The notes under the pieces: generated by a model | The model's database searches: none | Told to the model about the DNA's origin: nothing | The model's input: only the letters and a program-made list of their open reading frames with translations | From: Anaerosacchariphilus hominis | GTDB taxonomy: Bacteria; Bacillota; Clostridia; Lachnospirales; Lachnospiraceae | Direction of reading: 5' to 3' | Assembly: GCF_014290175.1 (NCBI RefSeq) | Contig: NZ_JACOOR010000005.1 | Location: 186,001 to 250,000 of the forward strand | Length of the DNA: 64,000 nucleotides | Part shown: in pieces, positions 8,089 to 16,116 of the stretch | How the letters are laid out: each line of letters starts with the position of its first letter | Position numbering within the stretch: position 1 is the first letter of the stretch | Made by a program: the position numbers and the translations under genes

Positions 8089-8772
8089 TTATCCCAGACT
8101 TCTGCTTTTCTCCCGTCTCTGACCGATCCGGCTTCCACAAAGAAGAATCCCTCCCAGGGCCAAAGCTGCCAGAGCGCCCCAGGCTGCCAGAGGGCTTCCG
8201 TCTCCGGTCTTTGGAATCTGCAGCTTCACCGGACTTCCCGAATGATGATGACTTTTCCGCTGTTCCTGCTGCTGTCCCGGCGCATGGTACTGATTCCGAA
8301 AAGTAATATCCGTGGTCTTTCCCACGCTGCCTTCCCGCTCCGCCCAGATCTGCGCCTGAAGTCCCCCGTTTTCCCCATTGGTCACCCGGACAGTCACCCG
8401 GTATACCACTGTGTCGTAGGTGAACCGCTCAGCCCCGTCGGTAATCTGCCTAATCCGGTAGCTATAGTCCCCGGGCTTCGTATAACGTATCGGCCCGAAG
8501 GTCATACTTCCCGCTCCCGTCCGGGTCAGAGTCGTATGCTCCGGCACGGGCGCTTCCGGTGTCAGGGCTTCCAGAGTCACACGGTAGTCCTTTCCTCCGG
8601 GAATATTATCACCGGACACCTCTATTTTCACCGGAAGCTGCACCTCGCAGGCATATTCCGCCGCATGGACATTTCCGGAAAACCCCGGAAACAGCATACA
8701 GCAGCACAGCAGGAGAACTGTCCCCAGTCCTTTTTCCAGCTTCTGAAACATTTTATGACTCATCTTTTTCAC
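8089..8772 (-). CDS. FctB-like minor (basal) pilin with sortase signal
   Basis: This 227-residue exported protein has a signal peptide (about residues 1-38, ending VHAAEY). One FctA/Spy0128-like pilin domain follows, in which CEVQLPVKIEVSG provides the candidate Lys strand and ITFRNQY the Asn strand of an internal isopeptide bond. The cell-wall sorting signal IPKTGD begins at residue 186, followed by a hydrophobic segment and a basic tail. It is last in the operon, the position of fctB in streptococcal FCT loci, where it anchors the pilus to the wall. IPKTG resembles an LPxTG motif for a housekeeping sortase rather than the pilin polymerase. Confidence 0.85.
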   Translation of the reverse strand: MKKMSHKMFQKLEKGLGTVLLLCCCMLFPGFSGNVHAAEYACEVQLPVKIEVSGDNIPGGKDYRVTLEALTPEAPVPEHTTLTRTGAGSMTFGPIRYTKPGDYSYRIRQITDGAERFTYDTVVYRVTVRVTNGENGGLQAQIWAEREGSVGKTTDITFRNQYHAPGQQQEQRKSHHHSGSPVKLQIPKTGDGSPLAAWGALAALALGGILLCGSRIGQRREKSRSLG

Positions 8773-8800
8773 ACCTCCTTCTTCTGTCTCCTGTTCTGTA

Positions 8801-9550
8801 TCAGTATTGCGATTTTAACCGCCCAAATACCAGTACCCGACCGTTGGTTTCCGTCTCATCTGCACAGGTAGACAGTGCCAGAATCCGATCCGCCGCTGTC
8901 ACGCCCGTCTCCCGGTACTGCACCGCATGCTCCCGGATATAGGATAACAGTGCCTCCCGGTCCGTCTCCCGCCCGCAGTCATAGACACGTCTGTCGTAAG
9001 CATCCGTCTCCAGGCAGGCAAACAGCTCCAGCTCCCAGGTCTCATGTGCCATGCGAAGCTCTCCCTCCGGATGCTCCTGAAAATACACCGCTTCCGTAAA
9101 TCGGGTTACATCCCCGAACATGGCCCCGTTTTCCATATGGTGCCCGTAAATCAGGCTGTAGCCGTCCGAGAAGTCCGGACTGTTCAGGCAGGAAAGGAAG
9201 ATGGAACCGGACAGGGAAAATTCCCCGTATACATCCCGGTTAATATAATCCAGATCTGTCTCCCCCTGCAGCACCGGATAATCCATATGGGTTCCTTCTA
9301 TGGTAAGCCAGGCCTTCACATCCGGGTTCAGGGCCTGGAGCTCTGCAAAACCAGCCGTCCCGCTCTCCGTTCCGGGCTTATATCGCAAAAGTTCCTCTGA
9401 CACAAAGGCATTTTGTTCAATCCTGAAATTCTCCCAGAGGGAATAGCCGCCGTACAGCAGCATCGACAGAATCAGGACTTCTGCTGCCAGGTACAGAAGC
9501 CTGTTACCTATGGACGCCGCCAGCCCAGCCGCTTTCCACATCCTTTCCAT
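8801..9550 (-). CDS. Class B sortase, pilin polymerase
   Basis: This 249-residue sortase has an N-terminal membrane anchor (about residues 17-37), catalytic His137 in YGHHM, Cys229 in a LSTC motif and Arg238 in ETNGR. The sequence is class B-like. Its location between the FctA and FctB pilin genes matches SrtC of streptococcal FCT-2/3 loci, which polymerises pilins through a (V/A)PTG-type signal. It acts on the outer face of the membrane. Confidence 0.92.
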   Translation of the reverse strand: MERMWKAAGLAASIGNRLLYLAAEVLILSMLLYGGYSLWENFRIEQNAFVSEELLRYKPGTESGTAGFAELQALNPDVKAWLTIEGTHMDYPVLQGETDLDYINRDVYGEFSLSGSIFLSCLNSPDFSDGYSLIYGHHMENGAMFGDVTRFTEAVYFQEHPEGELRMAHETWELELFACLETDAYDRRVYDCGRETDREALLSYIREHAVQYRETGVTAADRILALSTCADETETNGRVLVFGRLKSQY

Positions 9551-9556
9551 GTCATC

Positions 9557-10681
9557 TTACCGCGTATGGCTGCCTCTGCGGCGGAAGAAGAAACCAAGCA
9601 CACCTGCCAGTCCCATCAGAAGCGCATAGGGTGCGGCCGTCAGAACGATACCGGTGGGTGCGGCCGTTGTCCGGTCGTTGATGACTTTAACTGCCGTATG
9701 ATCTTCGTCTACCGTACCGGTTTTTTCTCCGCCCTGATACGTGGTTGTGTAGCCATCTTTTCCATAATCCGCCTCTTCCACTGTATAGATATCTCCTTTT
9801 GTCAATCCGAAGATCTGGATGGAACCGGTATCCTTGATCTCATAGCCCACAGAAGCCGCGCCGCTTTCCAGATGCTCCTCCCGGGCCTCTGAATTTCCAT
9901 CCGTTTTTATCAAAACCTTATACCACTCGCCAGACGCCCCCTGTACCTTCACGTTAAAAGTAAACAGTTTATTCTTGTCTCCCTGATTTCCCGTTACCTC
10001 TTTGGTAAACGTGATATCATGGGTCATGTTATTCTTCTGGCCGTAATCATTTTCAAAGATCAGATCGGCTTTTTCTGTCTTCGCTACTTTTTCACCATCC
10101 TCCTCTACCATTGTAGTCTTTGTGGAAACCACATTTCCCACATACGGATTTCCGTCCTTCACATAAACATATACATACACGTCGTAGATGGTATCATCAT
10201 AATCAATACCTTCATAGGGCGTTTCGGGTGTCCCCTCTTTCACCTGATAATGGTAGATACCGGGGGCTTTATCCTTGAACACCGCTTCGTTCACCTGGAG
10301 TGTGGCTGTACCGGTGTATACCCCTGGCATCGTTTCTCCCTCCGGAATCTCGCCGGGCGTAAAGGAAACTGTCGTAATGGCACTCAGCCCTCCTTCGATA
10401 CCGGCCAGTACCGGGTTTCCATCGTACTCTCCCTGCTGGCCTTTCGTTACGTTAAATGTAAAGCTCGTGGCCGGTGCATAGGTGTTTCCATCCGTCAGTA
10501 CCTTCTTCGTCAAAGTAATATTTTTTACTGAAGTATTTCCGTCTCCTGCCACTCCCTTCTTCTGTGTGATACCCGCCGCCATGGCTGTGGTTCCCACCAT
10601 GGAAATCAACGCCGCTCCGGTCAGAAGACCTGCTGCATATCTGCCCACTCTGTTTCTGAATCCATTCTGTAATTTCATCAA
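9557..10681 (-). CDS. FctA-like major (backbone) pilin
   Basis: This 374-residue exported protein has a signal peptide ending near residue 36 (TTAMAAG) and two tandem pilin isopeptide domains. The first runs from the KNITLTKKVL strand to LIFENDY (about 53-213), the second from DITFTKEVTGN to KVINDRT (about 222-337). Each has the Lys, Glu and Asn strands expected for a self-formed isopeptide bond. A sorting signal AAPTG at 340-344 precedes a hydrophobic segment and an RRR tail. The APTG signal is close to the EVPTG of Spy0128, so it is probably the sortase B substrate. Confidence 0.88.
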   Translation of the reverse strand: MMKLQNGFRNRVGRYAAGLLTGAALISMVGTTAMAAGITQKKGVAGDGNTSVKNITLTKKVLTDGNTYAPATSFTFNVTKGQQGEYDGNPVLAGIEGGLSAITTVSFTPGEIPEGETMPGVYTGTATLQVNEAVFKDKAPGIYHYQVKEGTPETPYEGIDYDDTIYDVYVYVYVKDGNPYVGNVVSTKTTMVEEDGEKVAKTEKADLIFENDYGQKNNMTHDITFTKEVTGNQGDKNKLFTFNVKVQGASGEWYKVLIKTDGNSEAREEHLESGAASVGYEIKDTGSIQIFGLTKGDIYTVEEADYGKDGYTTTYQGGEKTGTVDEDHTAVKVINDRTTAAPTGIVLTAAPYALLMGLAGVLGFFFRRRGSHTR

Positions 10682-10707
10682 TGATTCCCTCTCTTTCCTG
10701 ATCTCGT

Positions 10708-11208
10708 CTACAGCTCTGTTCTCCGGTTCACTGCAAGTACGGTTCCTTTGATTTCTGAACGCTTTACTGGTCCGAAATACCGGCTGTCTTTGGCTCTTTC
10801 CCGATAATCACTCAGGACAAATACTTCATCTTCTTCCAGGGTAAGCGGGTATTCCACCGTTCCTTCCCAGGCAGGCGTCGGATAATAAATATCCGTTTCC
10901 ATCATCCGGCTTCCGTTCAGATACAGGGCATCATCCCGGATCTCCACCCTATCGCCGCCCCGGGCTACCACCCGGCTCACGTAAGTTTTCTTTTCCTTTC
11001 GGAATACAATCAGACTCCGATCCTCCGGCTGCTTATCCAGCCGATAATACAACACCAGATCTCCGGCCGCCGCCTTTGGCATCATAGAGTCATCCTTCAT
11101 GGAGGTAACTCCAAAAAGAACGCCGAACAGCAGCCAGAAGGTCACTGCCATCACCGAAAGCCGCAGGAGAAACAGTCGAATCTCCAGCTTAGTTCTTTCC
11201 TTTTCCAT
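10708..11208 (-). CDS. SipA-like type I signal peptidase homologue of the pilus locus
   Basis: This 166-residue protein has one N-terminal membrane segment (about 14-34) and the S26 fold. Ser41 in DDSMMP sits at the nucleophile position, and the late boxes VLSDYRERAKDSRYFG (131-146) are conserved. The general-base lysine of active enzymes (usually a KR pair before the GD box) is replaced by Ser78 in YVSRVVARGGD. Streptococcal SipA is also a degenerate signal peptidase needed for pilus assembly as a chaperone. The start overlaps the tip-protein gene by 20 bases. It is probably an assembly factor rather than a peptidase. Confidence 0.82.
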   Translation of the reverse strand: MEKERTKLEIRLFLLRLSVMAVTFWLLFGVLFGVTSMKDDSMMPKAAAGDLVLYYRLDKQPEDRSLIVFRKEKKTYVSRVVARGGDRVEIRDDALYLNGSRMMETDIYYPTPAWEGTVEYPLTLEEDEVFVLSDYRERAKDSRYFGPVKRSEIKGTVLAVNRRTEL

Positions 11209-14200
11209 GAGTTCTCCGTCTGCGGTACCCGTTGATTCCGATCATACTTCCGCCGCCTGCGCCAAGCACTGCGGCCGCAGCCAGCCAGCTGTTCAGATCG
11301 GGCAGGTTCACGCCTGTGGGGACCTGCACTTCCCGGTCATTCCGGAATGCTACGGAAACCGCCGTCTTTCCGATGATTCCCTTTGCCAGCTGTCCTTCCG
11401 CTTCTTTCTTCTCTTCTACTGTCACATAAGCGGTGTAGCCTTCATTCTCAGCTTCCTTCACCTGATAGCTCCAGCCTGTGGGGACCTGAATTTCTATGGT
11501 TTCTCCGTGCTTCAGAGTAAAGGTGTAGCTGTCCTTTCCTGCCGTGAGCTGCTGCTTCTCCTGCCCTTTGATGGCCGGAAGTGCCGTGGTAAAGTTTTTA
11601 TTCCTCCGGGTCAGCGTCAGGGTAAAGGTAAAGTCCCGGTTTTCCTCTGCCATATTGCCTGTCACGGTCTTGGATACCAGAATGCTGCTGATCTGCAGTT
11701 GAACCACCGGCTTCTCATAGCCTTCGGTCCACTCCTTCCCTCGATAGGTATAAGTCACGGAAGCGCTGTCGTTGGAGTAAAAACCTTCTTCTTTCCTATG
11801 GCTTCCCGTATCCGGGCCGCCCTCGTCTGCCTTTCCGTCTTTGTCTTTATAAGACGCGCCCCGTTCAAAATACTTTTCATAGGCCCGATCGGAGGGCGTG
11901 ATATGCACGGTCACCCGATAGGTCCAGCCATTCTGAAGCTCATACTTCTCCGGAAACCGCAGAAGCAGCTGATGACTTTCTGCCGCATAGCTCACTGTGG
12001 TTCCCTCCGGCACTTTCTGTTCTTTTCCGTTCTGATCCAGCGCCAGAAGTTTATAATCCTCAGGCTCCAGAGTCACAGCCTCCCCGCCGCTCTTATCCAG
12101 CAGCGTCACATTCTCACTGAGCGTATCCCGGATACTCACATCCGTACACACCAGTCTGGTTATGCTGCCTGCCATCTCTGTAAAGGCCTGTTTCAAAGCC
12201 GTCAGGTTTCCACAGAGATAGGGCTTTTTCTCATCGCTGAAGACACAATTCTTATTGTTCTCCCACACCTTCTCACTGAGATTTTTCAGTGTATCCGCAT
12301 TGATGCCATCCTTATTTCCCAGACCGATGGTATAGAAATAGTCTACGCCACGGAATCCTGTGGCTTCCGCAAGGGCCGCTTTCGAGCAGCTCCCTTCTCC
12401 TTGCACATGATTTCCATTCCAATCGCTCGAATCCCCATCCGCGTTTCCTGCGCCTACGGTCATTCCATTTTGATTATAATAAAAGGTCGGATACCCGTCG
12501 GACAGGAAAATCACCACTTTTTCCGCATCAGATCTGGCATAAGCCAGCTGTTGTTTTCCGATTCGGAGGCCTGCCTGATAGTTGGTTCCACCACTGGGCG
12601 TATAATCCAGGATCCCCTCACCGCTGTATCCGTTTGCATTTTTACTAATCTGGAATTTATCCGCCGTATTCCATTCCAGCTTTACAGTTGCATCCTGAAA
12701 AGCTCCAGTCTCCTTCGAACCGCTATAGGTCACAATACTATAACGAACATCCAGTCCCCTATTGGCTTTCAGGGTATCGATCAGCTGCTGAATCGCCACC
12801 TTGGCATTATACCAGCGGCTGTCCTTATATTGAACCGGATGTTCCCAGGTATTCTCGGTTCCATCCATATCCTCCGTCATGGAACCGGACTGGTCCAGAA
12901 TCAACAGCACATCCAGCTTTTTCGGCTTGGTCTCTGATCCTGCCTGTCCCGTAACCTCCAGGGTCAAATCGTAGCTTCCGTCCTCCAGCCGGTTCAGATA
13001 CTTCCGATGGGCCAGAGAAGGGGTAGCTCCGCCTCCGGAACCGGAACCGCTTCCCGGATCCAGCGGGTCTGCCGGGGTGTTATAGTCCAGGTATAGTCGA
13101 TTAACGCTACTCTTATTGGTCTCCGTCCAGCCGGAACTTCCGCCTTTTCTGCCATAGTACAACACATTTTCTGCTGTCTGGAAGTTTGATATCGTGGGCG
13201 CTTGCAGTTTTTCCCCCGCCGCATAAATCACATACCAGTTACGATCATTCTGACCCTTCAGTTTCACCATCTTCAGGCCGGTGACCTCTTCCAGGCTGTC
13301 TCCGACCTTGATACGGGTTTCCCCGGAAGCCGCATAGGTCTTTCCGTCTGTCCCGGTCACGGTGGGGAGATTGGTCGGAATCGGAACCTCGTCCAGATCA
13401 ACGGAACCCCAACCGGATGACTTATCAGCTGTATACCAGATCAGATTCCCCAGCTGTTTCGTCACATCGCCCAGTTCCTCATAACCGCCATCCGCCTGCC
13501 GGGTTCCCGCATAGAGGGAAATCGGAATCTCCTTCGGCACAGAACTTCCAGCCCCCAGCTGCCAGGTAACCGTATAGCTGGAGAAACTTTCGGTGGCAAA
13601 TTCCGCCCGCAGGGTTTGGGCACCGCTCTCTTGCTCCAGGGATACGCTTCCCTCACCACTCTCTGCCAGCTCCGCCACGGTCTCCGCGCGGGTTTCTCCA
13701 TTCTCCTCCAGAATATGGCTGATAACCAGCTCCTCCACGGCTGCTTCCTCCGGGATCATATCCGGCATAATCACCGATACCTGCACGGTTCCCTCTGGCT
13801 CCACTTCCTGCCCGTCTTTCTCAAAATGCAGATCCAGGGCCGCGATTCCGTCAAACTTCACACCGGACTTCTCCACTGTCTCCCGGGCCCGGGCAAAGGC
13901 ATTGCTATCCTCCGAAAGCTTCTCGGCCTTCAGCTGTGCCCCCTCGGGCAGAACGCCTGCCGCCGCCTCCGCATGAATCTCCCAGCCCTCCTCACAGGTA
14001 GCCGTATACTCCACATGCTCCTTCTGTTCTTCTGCCTTTGGCGTCTCCTCCCCCTTTTCTTCAGAGGGCTCTCCGGAAACCTCTTTTAACTCTGATGTGT
14101 TTTCAGCTTTCTTTGTCTCTTCCATAGGTTCTTTCACAGCTGCTTCCTGCGTTCCCGATTTTTCTTCCATTTTCGGAAGTTCTTCGCTTTCTTCTGTTTC

Positions 14201-14356
14201 TACCTGCTTCTCTTCCGGCAGCTCCTCTGCTGTTTTCTGAATCTCCGCAGCCTTTGCCTCCTCAGCATACACAAAGCCTCCGCCATCGCCAAACGCGGAG
14301 AATATCAGCGCCAGAGCCAGAAACAGCGCCCAGAATGCTCTTTTCTTCCTCTTCAT
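11189..14356 (-). CDS. VWA-domain pilus tip adhesin
   Basis: This 1055-residue exported surface protein has a signal peptide (about 1-31) and a Glu/Lys-rich low-complexity stretch (about 32-115). A beta-rich domain (about 120-265), a second stretch and a Gly/Ser linker (435-444) follow. The von Willebrand A domain has a full MIDAS motif (Asp488, Ser490, Ser492 in LILDQSGSM; a TNY loop downstream). An FctA-like pilin domain (about 900-1005) and the sorting signal VPTG (1012-1015) with membrane segment and basic tail close the protein. It occupies the place of Cpa, the tip adhesin, in FCT loci. Metal-dependent binding to a host or mucus ligand is likely; the ligand is unknown. Confidence 0.87.
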   Translation of the reverse strand: MKRKKRAFWALFLALALIFSAFGDGGGFVYAEEAKAAEIQKTAEELPEEKQVETEESEELPKMEEKSGTQEAAVKEPMEETKKAENTSELKEVSGEPSEEKGEETPKAEEQKEHVEYTATCEEGWEIHAEAAAGVLPEGAQLKAEKLSEDSNAFARARETVEKSGVKFDGIAALDLHFEKDGQEVEPEGTVQVSVIMPDMIPEEAAVEELVISHILEENGETRAETVAELAESGEGSVSLEQESGAQTLRAEFATESFSSYTVTWQLGAGSSVPKEIPISLYAGTRQADGGYEELGDVTKQLGNLIWYTADKSSGWGSVDLDEVPIPTNLPTVTGTDGKTYAASGETRIKVGDSLEEVTGLKMVKLKGQNDRNWYVIYAAGEKLQAPTISNFQTAENVLYYGRKGGSSGWTETNKSSVNRLYLDYNTPADPLDPGSGSGSGGGATPSLAHRKYLNRLEDGSYDLTLEVTGQAGSETKPKKLDVLLILDQSGSMTEDMDGTENTWEHPVQYKDSRWYNAKVAIQQLIDTLKANRGLDVRYSIVTYSGSKETGAFQDATVKLEWNTADKFQISKNANGYSGEGILDYTPSGGTNYQAGLRIGKQQLAYARSDAEKVVIFLSDGYPTFYYNQNGMTVGAGNADGDSSDWNGNHVQGEGSCSKAALAEATGFRGVDYFYTIGLGNKDGINADTLKNLSEKVWENNKNCVFSDEKKPYLCGNLTALKQAFTEMAGSITRLVCTDVSIRDTLSENVTLLDKSGGEAVTLEPEDYKLLALDQNGKEQKVPEGTTVSYAAESHQLLLRFPEKYELQNGWTYRVTVHITPSDRAYEKYFERGASYKDKDGKADEGGPDTGSHRKEEGFYSNDSASVTYTYRGKEWTEGYEKPVVQLQISSILVSKTVTGNMAEENRDFTFTLTLTRRNKNFTTALPAIKGQEKQQLTAGKDSYTFTLKHGETIEIQVPTGWSYQVKEAENEGYTAYVTVEEKKEAEGQLAKGIIGKTAVSVAFRNDREVQVPTGVNLPDLNSWLAAAAVLGAGGGSMIGINGYRRRRTHGKGKN

Positions 14357-14557
14357 TTCTGATTCTCCTTTTCCTGCATGTGAATATTTTCTGGAACTAT
14401 TTTCATTTTTCCCAATCTCCCGGTCTTTATACCTCCCCCCTTTCCGGTCTCCTATCAGTGTATGCGGGAGCCTGTCCCCGTATGCCCGGGATTTTCTATA
14501 AAACCTCTACAAACTTGCAGCCTCTTGAATATCCATATTTTTACATCTTGAAAAATA

Positions 14558-14592
14558 AAAAAAGAGAGCCCGCAAAAGACTCTCTTTTTTAC
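14558..14592. terminator. Intrinsic terminator of the acsV-DUF3786-cbiK operon
   Basis: AAAAAGAGAG and CTCTCTTTTT arms around a 12-base loop. It lies directly after the cbiK stop on the minus strand and before the pilus operon. Confidence 0.75.
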
Positions 14593-14599
14593 GCTTTGT

Positions 14600-15397
14600 T
14601 TATTTCTCCATACTTTTTCTGGCCGCTTCCGTGTGCTCCAGATAAATCTGCCGCACCTTCTCATACTCGCCCAGACCCTTCATCACGCAGGATACCTGAT
14701 AGCCCTCCGCCTCGAACTGGCTTCTCCAGGAGTCCTCGTCCTCGCCGGACATATCGTGGATAGCGTGATCGCCAGCCACCACCATAAAGGGGGCTAAAAT
14801 CAGCTTTTTCGGTGCCAGTGCTTTTAACTGCTTCTTCAGGGATTCCATGGATGGATAAGCCTCCACGGTTCCCAGAAAGGTCCGATTATAGCCCAGATCC
14901 TTGAAGGTATAATCCAGGGCTGCGTAAACGGTATTGGCATAATGGGTGGTCCCGTGTCCCATGAAAACCAGCGCCTCATCCTCTGCAAGGGCCGGGAATT
15001 CCGACATGACTGCATGTAGCACTTCCACATTGTCCTCGGTGGTGGTAAGCAGCGGATCACCAAAGGCAATTTTTTCAAAGGCGTCCTTTCGTGCCAAAAC
15101 ATCTTCTTTCATCAGGTCATTTTCAATTCCATTGATGATATGGGTGGGCTGCACAATCAGCTCCTGCACGCCGTCCACGATCATCTGATCCACAGCCTCC
15201 GCCACTGTGGAAACCACTATCTGATCCCGGCGTTTCAACTTGGCAATAATCATCTTGCTGGTCCAGGCCCGGTACAGGGTATACTCCGGGTATGCCGCCG
15301 CAATATCTGCCTCAATGCGATCAATGGTCTTTTCCCGGGTCTTATGAAAGCTGGTACCGAAGCTGACCACCAGAATCGCTTTTTTCTTCTTTTCCAT
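14600..15397 (-). CDS. cbiK: Sirohydrochlorin cobaltochelatase, anaerobic CbiK type
   Basis: This 265-residue class II chelatase starts with the VVSFGTSF motif. Three probable metal/catalytic residues are visible: His148 in FMGHGT, Glu179 in GTVEAYPS and His211 in AGDHAIHDM. It inserts Co2+ into sirohydrochlorin on the anaerobic route to cobamides. It is the last gene behind acsV and a DUF3786 gene, so corrinoid supply is co-expressed with the corrinoid protein activator. No signal peptide, so it acts in the cytoplasm. Confidence 0.93.
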   Translation of the reverse strand: MEKKKKAILVVSFGTSFHKTREKTIDRIEADIAAAYPEYTLYRAWTSKMIIAKLKRRDQIVVSTVAEAVDQMIVDGVQELIVQPTHIINGIENDLMKEDVLARKDAFEKIAFGDPLLTTTEDNVEVLHAVMSEFPALAEDEALVFMGHGTTHYANTVYAALDYTFKDLGYNRTFLGTVEAYPSMESLKKQLKALAPKKLILAPFMVVAGDHAIHDMSGEDEDSWRSQFEAEGYQVSCVMKGLGEYEKVRQIYLEHTEAARKSMEK

Positions 15398-15432
15398 TGC
15401 TTTTTATATCCTTTTTTTCAGAATTCTGATAC

Positions 15433-16080
15433 TTACTTTCCGGCCAGAATCTTCAACGTGGTGATGGAGATATCACCCACCACCGCCAAATCCTCTGCCT
15501 GGTAAGCATAAGGAAAATTGTCCTCGAAAAGGATCTGGGACGCAGGCGGGAACTCGTCGTCGCCGGTCCAGAGAATAAAGCGTACGTGCAGGCCATTGAT
15601 GTACTCGAACTCGTAGGAAGCGTCGCCCAGAGTCAGCTTCTTTGCTCCCAGCTGTTCCATGGCTTCGCAAAACTTGTCCAGCTTAAAACCGAAAGCAAAC
15701 TTCAGTCTCGTCAGACACCGGCCCTCGAACTGCCGGAAGTACACCTCGCCCCAGGGTACTTCCCGGTAGGTCAGATACTTGCCGCTGCTCTTTACCACCT
15801 GGCCGGAAATCAGAAAACGAAGCACACTGATCTTCGCCGCCACGGTATCCAGAAGCAGGAACGCGCCCTCTTCCTCCTCATGCTCCTTATGCACTGCGAA
15901 CTCCGGATAATCTACCAGATAACGGTAGCCCATCAGGCGCACATGAAACTGCTGCTTCTCCTCATTGTATTCGATGCCGCAGCGCTCGGCTGTCTCCTTC
16001 GGGTCGATCTTCTGATATTCATTCAGATAATGCTCGAAGGGGATTCTCTCTTTATTGTCCTTTTCGTAAGGAAATTCCAT
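15433..16080 (-). CDS. DUF3786 protein
   Basis: This 215-residue soluble protein matches the DUF3786 family by overall pattern (PWGEVYFRQFEGRCLTRL near 108-125, then DGLHVRF-like and GDDEFPPASQILFEDNFP near 172-189). The family is found in anaerobes next to corrinoid-dependent methyltransferase and acs genes, and its function is not established. The position between acsV and cbiK points to a role in corrinoid protein maturation or reactivation. No metal-binding cluster motif is apparent. Confidence 0.75.
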   Translation of the reverse strand: MEFPYEKDNKERIPFEHYLNEYQKIDPKETAERCGIEYNEEKQQFHVRLMGYRYLVDYPEFAVHKEHEEEEGAFLLLDTVAAKISVLRFLISGQVVKSSGKYLTYREVPWGEVYFRQFEGRCLTRLKFAFGFKLDKFCEAMEQLGAKKLTLGDASYEFEYINGLHVRFILWTGDDEFPPASQILFEDNFPYAYQAEDLAVVGDISITTLKILAGK

Positions 16081-16116
16081 GGTTTTCAGTCTCTCTTTCT
16101 CGTATTCATTCTGTCT

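Noticed and set aside
11099..12937. A 612-codon open frame on the plus strand opposite the pilus tip gene
   Set aside because: It is a shadow of the minus-strand adhesin gene. It has no ribosome binding site, no recognisable domain and runs across two minus-strand genes.
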